Position numbers and translations under genes: made by a program
The notes under the pieces: generated by a model
Seen by the model: the letters and a program-made list of their open reading frames with translations, nothing else
Told to the model about the DNA's origin: nothing
The model's database searches: none
Source of the DNA: Pollutimonas sp963712655
GTDB lineage: Bacteria > Pseudomonadota > Gammaproteobacteria > Burkholderiales > Burkholderiaceae_B
Direction of reading: 5' to 3'
Assembly: GCA_963712655.1 (NCBI GenBank)
Contig: CAVQIT010000004.1
Location: 186,001-250,000, forward strand
Length of the DNA stretch: 64,000 bases
Shown here: positions 17,115 through 26,303 of the stretch, one piece after another
Numbering within the stretch: the stretch's first letter is position 1
Layout of the letters: each line of letters begins with the position of its first letter

Positions 17115-18458
17115 ATGGGCGCGGATGAATCCCTGATCTTGCCGCTGCCGTCCGCCTCATTGGCGTTCGGCCTTGAATGGCTGCCGTTGCTGGGTGGCAG
17201 GGCAGAGCGGCTGGGCTTGCGGCTGGCCAGGCGGCACAAGGCGACGCATATGGTGCTGGCGGGCGAATCAGCGGGTTCGGTGGGCCTGGCGGCATTCAAG
17301 GCAAGCCGCGCTCAACGGAAAACCGGCTTGCATTCCGCGGCGCAGAATGTGGCGCACTTGTTTTCCACTGGCACCGTGGCGTTGTTGCTTCAGCTTGAAC
17401 AAGCCGGATATTGGCTGGTGGCGGTGCACGAAGGCGCCGTCGTGGCGCGCACCGATCGCCTGTATCGTTCCGGCGCGCAGGCCGAGCCTGTCCTGGCCGA
17501 ATTGCGTCAGGCTTATCCGCAGTTGGTATTGCTGGGCGCTGCGCTGGCACCCGATATGCCTACCCTGGCCGCCATCGAGGCGGCCAGCGGCGCCCATAGC
17601 CGTTTGCATGCCGTAAGCGCATGGCGGCCTTTGTTGCCCTGGCCTGTTCAGTGTTTCGTGCTTGCGCTGGTTCTTGTGCTGCTGGTTCCGCGCCTTTGGC
17701 ACAGCCTGGGGTCCGGCCCGCGCGCCGCCGAACACAAACAGGCCGCCGATCCTCGCCAGGCATGGCAGTCGGCCATTGAACGGTCCGCGCAACATCGCTA
17801 CGTGCATGGCGTTCAGGGAACCAGGATTTTGCTCGACGCGTTGTACAGGCTACCCGTACGTGTCGGCGGCTGGGCTTTGCGGCAAGCCGAATGCAGCGCG
17901 CAGTCGCGGCAATGGCATTGCCGGGCGCGTTACGAACGGCGCGGTGTCTTGGCCAGCAATAGCCGGTTTCTGGCCGGCTCGCCAGGCAACTGGACTGTCG
18001 AATTCATTTCCATCGATCTGGCGCAGCCGGCATGGCATATGTCTTCTTACGCAACGCCTGTGCCGGCCGGGCATTTAAAGACTTCTTCCGATAACGAACG
18101 CGGGCTGTTCAGTACCTTGCAGGCAATCCGGCCTGTCTTTGGCCAGATGCAGCTTGGCAAACCGGCGCTCTTGCCTGTGGCGGCGCCTATGGACGGGCAA
18201 GGGCGGACATTGTCGCGGCCGCCGGGCATGGCTGCCTATTTGACGCGTCCGGTGCAATTCAGCGGGCCCTTGCGTTCGATCGGCATGTTGCTGCCGCATG
18301 CCGCGTCCATGGCCTGGAGCAAGGCTGTGCTCACGCTACACGATATTGACCAACCCGGCGTGAAAACCAGCCGTTTGAACCTGTCTCTTCAAGGAGTGCT
18401 ATATGAAATCGAAGCTCATGCGGATCATCGCCAGGCCGACCGCGTGTCGCCTGCCTAG
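17115..18458 (+). CDS. pilO: Type IVb pilus assembly protein PilO2
   Basis: The 447-residue product matches the PilO2 'pilin accessory' family. A ~170-residue cytoplasmic part (hydrophobic segments such as TGTVALLLQLEQAGYWLVAV) is followed by a transmembrane helix at about 177-195, then a periplasmic domain. It probably links the cytoplasmic motor to the periplasmic subcomplex. The last ~11 residues (HADHRQADRVSPA) run into the 19-bp repeat at 18455-18473, whose TAG supplies the stop codon. The native C-terminus may therefore have been altered by insertion of that repeat. It overlaps pilP by 56 bp. Confidence 0.85.
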   Translation: MGADESLILPLPSASLAFGLEWLPLLGGRAERLGLRLARRHKATHMVLAGESAGSVGLAAFKASRAQRKTGLHSAAQNVAHLFSTGTVALLLQLEQAGYWLVAVHEGAVVARTDRLYRSGAQAEPVLAELRQAYPQLVLLGAALAPDMPTLAAIEAASGAHSRLHAVSAWRPLLPWPVQCFVLALVLVLLVPRLWHSLGSGPRAAEHKQAADPRQAWQSAIERSAQHRYVHGVQGTRILLDALYRLPVRVGGWALRQAECSAQSRQWHCRARYERRGVLASNSRFLAGSPGNWTVEFISIDLAQPAWHMSSYATPVPAGHLKTSSDNERGLFSTLQAIRPVFGQMQLGKPALLPVAAPMDGQGRTLSRPPGMAAYLTRPVQFSGPLRSIGMLLPHAASMAWSKAVLTLHDIDQPGVKTSRLNLSLQGVLYEIEAHADHRQADRVSPA

Positions 18459-18951
18459 GGACCCTCTGATCAACTCCATCGGACTGCGGCATCCCCCCGA
18501 GGGGCGCTGTTTCGCAATGATCGTGCCAATGCTGTTGGCGGTGCCCGCTGTTTCCCTGGCGGCTGCCGGAACTGCCGATGACCTGGCCGCCGAACAAATG
18601 ACGGTGCGCGAACTGATGCATCTTGATACCGAGCGGGCGCTTGGGCTTGCGAAAAAGGCTTTGCGCAAAGATGGCAAGCAGCCGGAGGGCAGCGAAAATG
18701 GCAATCGTCCCACGCGCAGCGGCGAACTCAAGCTGGTGGCCATATATGGCGTTGGCAAGAAACTGCTGGCCGAGGTGGTAATCGGCGCGCAGCCGCATGT
18801 CTATTTGCGCGGCCATCCGCTACCGGTAGGCGTGAAAGCCGGCCCTTCTGTTTATATGCTGCGCGGTATTTCGGGGTCGTGCATTCAGCTCGGACGCAAG
18901 GACGAAGCCCATACTTTGTGTCTGCATCCTTCTTTATGGACGGCAAAGTAA
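18403..18951 (+). CDS. pilP: Type IVb pilus biogenesis protein PilP
   Basis: The 182-residue product has a PilP-type periplasmic domain (GELKLVAIYGVGKKLLAEVV, then SGSCIQLGRKDEAHTLCLH). The N-terminus is odd: MKSKLMRIIARPTACRL is separated from the hydrophobic signal core MIVPMLLAVPAVSLAAAG by about 20 residues coded by the repeat-bearing insert at about 18455-18512. The insert keeps the frame. A downstream start at Met39 (18517) would give an ordinary signal peptide and may be the one used. The stop overlaps the next start (TAATG). Confidence 0.8.
   Translation: MKSKLMRIIARPTACRLPRDPLINSIGLRHPPEGRCFAMIVPMLLAVPAVSLAAAGTADDLAAEQMTVRELMHLDTERALGLAKKALRKDGKQPEGSENGNRPTRSGELKLVAIYGVGKKLLAEVVIGAQPHVYLRGHPLPVGVKAGPSVYMLRGISGSCIQLGRKDEAHTLCLHPSLWTAK
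18455..18473 (+). repeat. 19-bp repeat, copy 1, inside the pilO/pilP overlap
   Basis: CTAGGGACCCTCTGATCAA recurs exactly at 63137-63155. In both places a CCCC(N3)GGGGCGC hairpin follows within 40 bp. A 19-bp exact match is not expected by chance in a 64-kb window. Confidence 0.75.
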
Positions 18952-20753
18952 TGGCTGCTTTCGTCTCCTGGCGCCGTCCCTCGCTTGCGTCATCCGCGGC
19001 GGATTCCGATTTTCCGGTTCGCTTCGACAGCGCGCGGGCCGTGCCTATTTCAAGTCCCGATGAACTTGCGCGCATGACGCCAGGCTTTGCGCACTCGCTA
19101 AGCGCGCAATTCAATGTCGATGCGCTGGCTGCGCGGGTGTGTCCTGTGCGGTTGACGGACCAATCCGTGGCGGTGTTCGCCTTGGCTGAACATGTGGGCA
19201 GCGATCAGGCCGATGAGCTTGTCCGCCGGATTGTTCAATCGGGCTGTGCGCTCGCCAATCCGTCACGCTATATTCTGGCCGCGCCCCTGTTGCTGGCGAT
19301 AGCGCGCAATCAGGTCACTGCGCAATCGCTGGCCGGCGCGCCAGGCGCGCGCCTGGCGCAGTCCAAGACGGCATTGGCCGACGCTTTCCACGATCTGGTC
19401 GAGTGGGGGGTGCGCAACGGCGCCAGCGATCTGCACGTCAACGTGTGTCTGCGTGAACCGGAGTCCGAAGTGAAGTACAGCATTTCGGGACGCTATGTAT
19501 CGCCCGAACGTTTTCGCCGCATGCCCACCAGCATGTTGATGGATATGTTGTCGGTGGCATGGATGGATATTGCGGGCGGCAATGGCGCGGTGTTCGATCC
19601 TACGGCGGAGCAGCAGGGCAGCATGAGCCGGCTGGTGGATGGGCGCGACATCATGTTGCGCTGGGCATCCCTGGCCGCCGACCGCGGCCCCAGCGTCTGC
19701 CTGCGCTTGCTCGAACGCGAAGCCTGCGCCTGCCTGCCCACCCTGGAGCAATTGGGGTATTTGCCCGAGCAGATCAACCTGATCCGGCGGGTTATGGTGT
19801 CCGAGGGCGGCGCTATTGTTTTTGCGGGCACGGTGGGTTCCGGAAAATCGACGACGCTGGCTTCCTTGATTGCCGGTCTGCCGCCGCAGCGCAAGGTGAT
19901 TACCATCGAAGATCCGGTGGAATACCTGATTCCGCAGGCTATACAAAATACGGTGGCAAGAAACCTGGATACCGCGGCGCACCAGAACTATGCCGCCAAG
20001 CTAAGGGCGCTCAAGCGTTCCGCCATGAGCGACGTGCTGCTGGGCGAGATTCGCGATCAGGAAACGGGACGCGCCTTCATGGATCTGGCCGGCTCGGGCG
20101 TCAATATCTACACCACCGTGCATGCTCCTTCGGCGCGGCTGGTTCCAGAGCGCCTGGCTTCCGATTTCATTGGCATATCGCGCGACTTCCTGGCGACTCC
20201 AGGCATGCTCAAGCTGCTTGTCTGCCAGGCGCTGCTGCCGGTCTTGTGCCGTCATTGCGCCTTGCCCGCGCACGCCCTGTGCGACGGCGCCGCGGACGCG
20301 GGCGCTCACTGCCGCAGCGGCAAGCAATGGCGGATGTGGCTGAATCTGATACAAGACTTGTACCCATGCCCGGTGGACTCCTTGCGCGTACGCAATGCGC
20401 AAGGCTGCCCGGCCTGCCGGAAACAGCATCTGCCCGAATTCAACGGCTATGCGGGGCGCACTGTGGTCGCCGAAGCCATCGAGCCTGCGCTGCAGCCGGC
20501 ATTCCTGGAAAGCATACGAGGCTCAAGCATTCAAGCTTGCCTGGACGGCCGGCCGGCGTTTGCGCCGCGGCAGGAGGGCGATCCGGCGCTTACGCGTTCG
20601 GCCTTGGAATGCGCGATGTTCAAGGCCGCGCAGGGCACGATAGATCCGCGCGATATCGAGTTGCGCTTCCATGCTTTTGAAACGCAGCGGCGCTTGCGCG
20701 ATTTGCATTGCGCCGACGATCCGGCTGTGCCGCGCTTGCGGGCTGTGCCATGA
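18951..20753 (+). CDS. pilQ: Type IVb pilus assembly ATPase PilQ
   Basis: The 600-residue product is a GspE/PilB-type hexameric ATPase that drives pilin polymerisation from the cytoplasm. The Walker A motif AGTVGSGKSTT has Lys299, followed by TIEDPVEYLIP (Asp box) and a LLGEIRDQETG Walker B. A C-terminal pair of CxxC motifs (LCRHC, then GCPACRK) suggests a zinc site. I use the ATG at 18951 because it overlaps the pilP stop; 24 upstream codons are open but lie within pilP. The name follows R64-type thin-pilus nomenclature and is not the type IVa secretin PilQ. Confidence 0.88.
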   Translation: MAAFVSWRRPSLASSAADSDFPVRFDSARAVPISSPDELARMTPGFAHSLSAQFNVDALAARVCPVRLTDQSVAVFALAEHVGSDQADELVRRIVQSGCALANPSRYILAAPLLLAIARNQVTAQSLAGAPGARLAQSKTALADAFHDLVEWGVRNGASDLHVNVCLREPESEVKYSISGRYVSPERFRRMPTSMLMDMLSVAWMDIAGGNGAVFDPTAEQQGSMSRLVDGRDIMLRWASLAADRGPSVCLRLLEREACACLPTLEQLGYLPEQINLIRRVMVSEGGAIVFAGTVGSGKSTTLASLIAGLPPQRKVITIEDPVEYLIPQAIQNTVARNLDTAAHQNYAAKLRALKRSAMSDVLLGEIRDQETGRAFMDLAGSGVNIYTTVHAPSARLVPERLASDFIGISRDFLATPGMLKLLVCQALLPVLCRHCALPAHALCDGAADAGAHCRSGKQWRMWLNLIQDLYPCPVDSLRVRNAQGCPACRKQHLPEFNGYAGRTVVAEAIEPALQPAFLESIRGSSIQACLDGRPAFAPRQEGDPALTRSALECAMFKAAQGTIDPRDIELRFHAFETQRRLRDLHCADDPAVPRLRAVP

Positions 20754-21883
20754 GCCGGTTCATGCGCGACTATGTACGCGATCAATGGCTGCGGCCTTTA
20801 TCAAGGCTAGCCGACTGCCGGCGGTTCGCCGAAGCCCGCGCCGACTATTACGACTACCTGGCGGCTCTAATGCAAGGCATGCGGGGGCGGCGCAGCCTCA
20901 AGGACATTTTCGAACTGGATGCGCGGCGCCACGGAACCGCTACGGCGCGGGGACGATTGTCGCGGCACTGGGCCTATGCTTATCAAGTATCCGGCGGCGA
21001 CTTGTATTCCACCTGGCTGGGATGCTTTCCGCAGGACGAACTGGGCCTCATACGAACCGCCCAATCGTTCGGCAATGCGGCTCTGGTCAAGACGCTGGCG
21101 GAGCTTGCCCGGGTGCTGCAACTGACCCGGCAGACAAAAGATATTCTGATCTCGACGTTATGGTCCGGGGCATTGGCGCTGCTGGTGCTTGCCGGGATGC
21201 TGCTGGCCATGCCCTGGTTTACGGTGCCGCGGTTGCTGCGTACCTTTTCCGCCGTGCCGGCCGACCATTACGGCGGTCTCACGCGATCGCTGATCGGGCT
21301 CGCGGAAATTGTCCAGGCCGGCTGGCCTTTCATGATGGTGTTGATGGCGGGCGGCTGGCTGCTTCTGTTGTGGTCTTTGCCAAATACTTGCGGGCCGGTG
21401 CGCCGCAGACTGGAGCGCTACGCGCTGTGGCGCATCTACCGCTATGTCGCCGCACTGCGATTCCTGGCTTTGCTGGCCATCGTGCTCGGCCGCGACGATA
21501 GCGAGTCCACGCAATTGCGGACGGCTCTCGCCTTGCAGAAAACCGGCGCGTCGAAATGGCAGGCCAGTCATATCAATGCCATGTTGTCGCGCATCGATGC
21601 CGGCATCGCGGGCGCGGAGACGTTCGATACAGGCTTGCTCGATCGCCAACTGTTCTGGTTTCTTTGCGACATGGTAATGGCCAGGGGCTTGCGCGCGGGA
21701 TTGTTGCTGGCCAGCGAACGCTTGCGCTCACATGTGCTCGGGGCCGTCGCCAGGCAGGCGATGGCTCTGCGCTGGGGTCTGCTGCTTGCCAGCCTGGCTT
21801 GCCTGCTCGGCCTTGGCCTATGGCATTACGCCGTCATCGACGAGCTGCGCCGATCGCTGATGCTTTTCTACGCAAGCCAATAA
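20750..21883 (+). CDS. pilR: Type IVb pilus inner-membrane platform protein PilR
   Basis: The 377-residue product resembles GspF/PilC platform proteins: two soluble helical repeats, each followed by membrane helices (IILSTLWSGALALLVLAGM-type segment near residue 130, GWPFMMVLMAGGWLLLLWS near 195, and WGLLLASLACLLGLGLWHY close to the end). It anchors the assembly ATPase and pilin. The start at 20750 overlaps the pilQ stop in an ATGA arrangement, showing translational coupling. Naming follows R64-type pili. Confidence 0.85.
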   Translation: MSRFMRDYVRDQWLRPLSRLADCRRFAEARADYYDYLAALMQGMRGRRSLKDIFELDARRHGTATARGRLSRHWAYAYQVSGGDLYSTWLGCFPQDELGLIRTAQSFGNAALVKTLAELARVLQLTRQTKDILISTLWSGALALLVLAGMLLAMPWFTVPRLLRTFSAVPADHYGGLTRSLIGLAEIVQAGWPFMMVLMAGGWLLLLWSLPNTCGPVRRRLERYALWRIYRYVAALRFLALLAIVLGRDDSESTQLRTALALQKTGASKWQASHINAMLSRIDAGIAGAETFDTGLLDRQLFWFLCDMVMARGLRAGLLLASERLRSHVLGAVARQAMALRWGLLLASLACLLGLGLWHYAVIDELRRSLMLFYASQ

Positions 21884-21911
21884 GGGCTGGCGGTTTTTTC
21901 AAGGAGTTGTC

Positions 21912-22481
21912 ATGTCTGCTGTAGTAAGGTCCACCCAGCAAGGGTTTTCGCTTATCGAAGTGTCCATTGTCACCGCCATCGTTTTATTGCTGGCCATTAT
22001 TGGGGTGCCTGCCATAGGAAACTATGTGGTTGAGAACAAGGTTCCCAAAGTTGGCGAGGAATTGGCGCGCTTCATTTTGCAAACCAAGGTCAATGCGCCC
22101 AATGGCCCCGCCCAGCCTTACGATGGCATCGATATTTCCAATTTCGCCAACATGGTGCGCGATTCCAGCATTTTTTCAGTGGCGGGCGAGGGCGCGAGCG
22201 CCAGGGTGCTGCATGGCCTGGGGGCCGACGGCGAAGTGGAAGTCGCCGCCAATGAATCGGGCGGCGGGTTTTCGATTACCTTGCATAATGTCAGCCATGC
22301 GGCGTGTCCTTCCATTGCGTCGGTCATGCAGCGGGTTTCCGACTCTATCACGATAGCTCCCCAGGACGGCGCGGCTACAGTCGTGAAAGACATAACGCAG
22401 AACATTCAATACAGCGCGTTGGCCACCGAATCGAAATGCGCCCAGGGCGATGTCAATACCTTTGTCTTCACCGCCAGCTAG
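21912..22481 (+). CDS. pilS: Type IVb major pilin PilS
   Basis: The 189-residue prepilin has a 10-11 residue leader and processing site QQG/FSLIE: cleavage after Gly11 leaves Phe1 and the essential Glu5. The hydrophobic helix runs from about 17 to 40. Cys132 and Cys176 can form the C-terminal disulfide of type IVb pilins. A good Shine-Dalgarno AAGGAG precedes the start, stronger than for the other genes of the operon and in keeping with high expression. No prepilin peptidase gene is present in this cluster, so a PilD-type enzyme elsewhere must process it. Confidence 0.9.
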   Translation: MSAVVRSTQQGFSLIEVSIVTAIVLLLAIIGVPAIGNYVVENKVPKVGEELARFILQTKVNAPNGPAQPYDGIDISNFANMVRDSSIFSVAGEGASARVLHGLGADGEVEVAANESGGGFSITLHNVSHAACPSIASVMQRVSDSITIAPQDGAATVVKDITQNIQYSALATESKCAQGDVNTFVFTAS

Positions 22482-22490
22482 GGAACGGCC

Positions 22491-23513
22491 ATGCGGGCGC
22501 AACAAGGTTTTGCCATCCTGGAGCTGATGATCGCGGCCATCCTGACCACACTGCTGGCGGTCTGGGCCGGCAATACCCTGGTCAATAAAATCAACGATGC
22601 CGGCGCGCAGGCCAGCGCGGTCTGGATGCTGGCCGTCAGGCAGTCGGCGCTGGGCTATATGCAGCGCTATGCCGGTGTGTTGACGCAAGCCGAACCTGCC
22701 GCTGTCCTCAGCGGGCAGGGGTATGCCGATTGGGCCGCTCCGCAATTGGCCGAACTCAAGGCCGATAGCTTATTGTCGCCGGCTCTTCCTGAGTACCTCT
22801 CGCCGGGGGGCGGCGCATCCATACGCTTGATTCGCAGCGGAGCTTGCCCCGGCGCCTCGTGCCGCCTCGAGGCCATTGTCCACAGCAATACGCCTTTCCT
22901 GTCGCAGGACAAGCGGCAAGTGGATGAGCAAATGGTTGCGCAATGGATGATGGCGGCGCAAGGGTGGGGCGGATCGGTGACTCGTGCGCAGCCTCATCTT
23001 GTCCGAGGGCCGGCATTTGAAATGCCCAACCCCCCTGTGCCCGGCAATGCGCTGCCCGCCGGCACCGTGGCGCTCGCCATTACCTCCGAACAGTTGGGGC
23101 AGCTGGATTTCCTGCGCGTGGGCGATGCGCGCGATCCGGACTTTCGCGGGGAAGCCACGATTGCGGGCAATATCAGCACGCACAGCGATCTGCATGTGCG
23201 GCAGTATTTGCATTTGGGGGCGCAGGCAAATCTGCAAGAGCCTTGCGAGGTCGACGGCGCGGTGGCGCGCGAGACGAATGGCGGCTTGCTGGTATGCCGC
23301 GGCAATATCTGGCGTCCCGCCGGCCGCACGGGCAGCGGCGGCTATTCCGTCAATCTGCTGTATGGCTGCCAGACCAAGTCAGGCTCTTCAACTGAAAACC
23401 CCATTACCGGAACCTGTGCTTGTCCGACGCAATCGGTTTCCGTGCTGATTTCCGACAGCGGGCCTCAGGTTTTTCCCGAGGGCCGCACAATGGGTTATTT
23501 GTGCATCGATTGA
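22491..23513 (+). CDS. pilV: PilV-like minor pilin, probable tip adhesin
   Basis: The 340-residue product starts with a prepilin motif (QQG/FAILE with Glu at +5) and a hydrophobic helix. A long globular region follows, with a cysteine-rich C-terminal end (CEVDGAV, LLVCRGNIW, LLYGCQTKSG, GTCACP, YLCID). This resembles the fixed part and tip domain of PilV of shufflon-type pili. There are no inverted shufflon repeats or recombinase gene nearby, so the C-terminus appears fixed. It is the last gene of the pilus operon, 9 bp after pilS. Confidence 0.8.
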   Translation: MRAQQGFAILELMIAAILTTLLAVWAGNTLVNKINDAGAQASAVWMLAVRQSALGYMQRYAGVLTQAEPAAVLSGQGYADWAAPQLAELKADSLLSPALPEYLSPGGGASIRLIRSGACPGASCRLEAIVHSNTPFLSQDKRQVDEQMVAQWMMAAQGWGGSVTRAQPHLVRGPAFEMPNPPVPGNALPAGTVALAITSEQLGQLDFLRVGDARDPDFRGEATIAGNISTHSDLHVRQYLHLGAQANLQEPCEVDGAVARETNGGLLVCRGNIWRPAGRTGSGGYSVNLLYGCQTKSGSSTENPITGTCACPTQSVSVLISDSGPQVFPEGRTMGYLCID

Positions 23514-23608
23514 CTACGTGCCCGGCGCAGGTCCGCGGCGCCTTGTCCGGGGATACGCCCGCGGCGCTTACGCTGCCGGACCGGTGGCCGCCAGGGCTCG
23601 ATCGCGGT

Positions 23609-23639
23609 TTGGCGATTTTTGCAAAACTCACTCTATAAT
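23609..23639 (+). promoter_or_regulatory. Putative alaS promoter
   Basis: A perfect TATAAT at 23634-23639 lies 33 bp before the alaS start; a TTGGCG at 23609-23614 is the best -35 candidate, with a long 19-bp spacer. Confidence 0.5.
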
Positions 23640-23672
23640 CAAGGGTTATTTATCAATTAGTGTTTTTCTGCA

Positions 23673-26300
23673 ATGAAAACCTCCGAAATACGTCAAAAAT
23701 TCTTGTCCTTCTTCGAATCGAAAGGGCATCAGGTCGTGCCATCGTCATCGTTGGTGCCGGGCAACGACCCGACTTTGCTGTTCACCAATTCGGGCATGGT
23801 TCAATTCAAGGACGTATTCACGGGGAACGACACTCGCCCCTACAGCCGCGCCACCAGCTCGCAGCGCTGCGTGCGGGCGGGCGGCAAGCACAACGATCTC
23901 GAAAATGTGGGTTACACGGCCAGGCACCATACCTTCTTCGAAATGCTGGGCAATTTCAGCTTTGGCGATTATTTCAAGCGCGAAGCGATCCATAATGCCT
24001 GGGAACTGTTGACCACCGTCTATAAGCTGCCGGCCGAAAAGCTTTGGGTGACGGTCTATCACGAAGATGACGAGGCCCACGATATCTGGGCCAAGGAAAT
24101 CGGCGTGCCGACCGAACGCATTATCCGCATTGGCGACAACAAGGGCGCCCGGTATGCCTCCGATAATTTCTGGCAAATGGCCGATACCGGGCCTTGCGGC
24201 CCCTGTTCCGAAATTTTCTACGATCATGGCCCTGAAATATGGGGAGGCCCTCCGGGGTCGCCCGAAGAGGACGGCGATCGCTATATTGAAATCTGGAACC
24301 TGGTGTTCATGCAGTTCGAGCGCGATGCCGCCGGCAACATGCCGCAATTGCCCAAGCCTTGCGTGGATACCGGCATGGGGCTGGAGCGCATTGCCGCGGT
24401 TTTGCAGCATGTGCACTCCAATTACGAAATCGATCTGTTCCAGTCTCTTATCAAGGCGGCGGCGCGTGAAACCGGCGTAACGGATTTAAGCAATAACTCG
24501 CTCAAAGTCATTGCCGATCACATCCGCGCCTGCAGCTTTCTTATTGTCGATGGCGTCATTCCTGGCAATGAAGGCCGCGGCTATGTCTTGCGCCGTATCG
24601 TGCGCCGCGCATTGCGCCACGGCCACAAGCTGGGCCAGTCAGGCACTTTCTTCTATCGCCTGGTGGGGGATCTGGTCGAACAGATGGGCCCCGCCTATCC
24701 CGAATTGGCGGCCCAGCGCTCGCGCGTCGAGCAAGTGCTCAAGCAAGAGGAAGAACGTTTCAGCGAAACGCTGGAGCACGGCATGAAAATCCTGGATTCC
24801 GCGTTGGCGGGTATCGCCGAAAACGGCATCCTGGATGGCCAGACTCTGTTTACGCTGTATGACACCTACGGTTTTCCGGTAGACCTTACCGCCGACATAT
24901 GCCGCGAGCGCAATGTGCGGGTTGACCACGAAGGGTTCGAGACCGCCATGAATCGCCAGCGCGAGCAGGCGCGCGCGGCCGGCAAGTTCAAGGCGATCGA
25001 AGGCCTGGCCTACAGCGGCGTCGATACCCGCTTCGAGGGATACGAGCAGTTGCAAAGCGAAGGCAAGGTAACCGCTCTCTACGTGGATGGCACGTCGGTC
25101 GATTCGGTCGCCGCGGGCCAGCACGCTATCGTCGTGCTCGACGCCACACCGTTCTATGCTGAATCCGGCGGCCAGGTGGGCGACACCGGCTTGCTGCTGG
25201 GCGATGGCGCGCGATTCCAGGTTGCCGATACCCAAAAAATCCAGAATGGCGTTTTCGGCCATCACGGCCAGTTGCTGGAAGGTTCGCTTGCCGTCGGCGG
25301 GACGGTCCAGGCCCAGGTCGACACGGTGCAGCGCGCGCGCACAGTGCGCAATCACTCGGCGACGCACCTGATGCACAAGGCGCTCAGGCTGGTGCTGGGC
25401 AATCATGTGCAGCAGCGCGGTTCCTTGGTGGACGCCGAAAAGACGCGGTTCGATTTTGCGCACGATGCTCCCATGACGGCCGCTCAAATCGCCGAAGTCG
25501 AGCAAATCGTCAACGCGCAGGTATTGGACAACCACGCCGCTACGGCGCAGCTCATGCCTTACGATGCCGCGGTGCAGGGCGGGGCCATGGCCTTGTTCGG
25601 CGAAAAATACGGCGACACGGTGCGCGTCCTGGATATCGGGTTTTCGCGCGAACTGTGCGGTGGAACCCACGTTGCGCGCACCGGCGACATTGGCTTGTTC
25701 AAGATTCTCTCCGAAAGCGGCGTGGCCGCCGGCGTTCGCCGCATCGAAGCCATTACCGGCGACAATGCGGTGAAGTGGGTACAGCACATCAACGATACCT
25801 TGGTGCATGCGGCGGGCCTGCTCAAGACCCAGCCCGCCGAATTGCTCGATCGCATTACCCTGATGCAAGGCCAGATCAAAACTCTCGAACGCGAGCTCGA
25901 TCAGTTGCAAAGCAAGCAGGCGGCCGCTGCGGGCAACGATCTGGCCGGCCAGGCGGTAGTTCTTGCCGGCGACTCCAAGCTGCTGGTTGCAGGCATGACC
26001 GGCGTCGATCCCAAGGCTTTGCGCGGCATGGTCGACCAGCTCAAAGATCGCCTGAAGTCGGCGGTGGTATTGCTGGCGACGGTAGTCGACGGCAAAATCA
26101 GCCTGGTGGCGGGTGTCACCGCCGATCTCACCGGCAAGGTGAAGGCGGGCGACCTTGTCGGCCTGGTGGCCGGCCAGGTGGGCGGCAAGGGCGGCGGCCG
26201 CCCCGATATGGCGATGGGAGGGGGCAGCGATGTGGCGGCGCTTGCCGGCGCCATCGAGGGTGCCGACGCCTGGGTGCGCGAACGGATAGGGGCGGCCTGA
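23673..26300 (+). CDS. alaS: Alanine-tRNA ligase AlaS
   Basis: The 875-residue product has the AlaRS layout: class II catalytic core at the N-terminus (TRPYSRATSSQRCVRAGGKHN, TARHHTFFEMLGNFSFGDYF), helical tRNA-binding domain, and editing domain with the zinc/active-site motifs HSATH at 561-565 and CGGTH at 662-666. A C-terminal DHHA1 domain (GKGGGRPDMAMGGG) completes it. It charges tRNA-Ala and clears mischarged Ser or Gly. It follows the pilus operon but has its own promoter, and a tusA-like gene starts 3 bp after its stop. Confidence 0.97.
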   Translation: MKTSEIRQKFLSFFESKGHQVVPSSSLVPGNDPTLLFTNSGMVQFKDVFTGNDTRPYSRATSSQRCVRAGGKHNDLENVGYTARHHTFFEMLGNFSFGDYFKREAIHNAWELLTTVYKLPAEKLWVTVYHEDDEAHDIWAKEIGVPTERIIRIGDNKGARYASDNFWQMADTGPCGPCSEIFYDHGPEIWGGPPGSPEEDGDRYIEIWNLVFMQFERDAAGNMPQLPKPCVDTGMGLERIAAVLQHVHSNYEIDLFQSLIKAAARETGVTDLSNNSLKVIADHIRACSFLIVDGVIPGNEGRGYVLRRIVRRALRHGHKLGQSGTFFYRLVGDLVEQMGPAYPELAAQRSRVEQVLKQEEERFSETLEHGMKILDSALAGIAENGILDGQTLFTLYDTYGFPVDLTADICRERNVRVDHEGFETAMNRQREQARAAGKFKAIEGLAYSGVDTRFEGYEQLQSEGKVTALYVDGTSVDSVAAGQHAIVVLDATPFYAESGGQVGDTGLLLGDGARFQVADTQKIQNGVFGHHGQLLEGSLAVGGTVQAQVDTVQRARTVRNHSATHLMHKALRLVLGNHVQQRGSLVDAEKTRFDFAHDAPMTAAQIAEVEQIVNAQVLDNHAATAQLMPYDAAVQGGAMALFGEKYGDTVRVLDIGFSRELCGGTHVARTGDIGLFKILSESGVAAGVRRIEAITGDNAVKWVQHINDTLVHAAGLLKTQPAELLDRITLMQGQIKTLERELDQLQSKQAAAAGNDLAGQAVVLAGDSKLLVAGMTGVDPKALRGMVDQLKDRLKSAVVLLATVVDGKISLVAGVTADLTGKVKAGDLVGLVAGQVGGKGGGRPDMAMGGGSDVAALAGAIEGADAWVRERIGAA

Positions 26301-26303
26301 AGC

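Noticed and set aside
22491..23513. Shufflon-type invertible 3' end of pilV
   Set aside because: No repeated inverted sites, alternative 3' segments or recombinase gene follow; alaS comes next.
14586..23513. Pilus cluster as a recent genomic island with attachment sites
   Set aside because: No integrase, tRNA end or flanking direct repeat was seen, so transfer is possible but unsupported.
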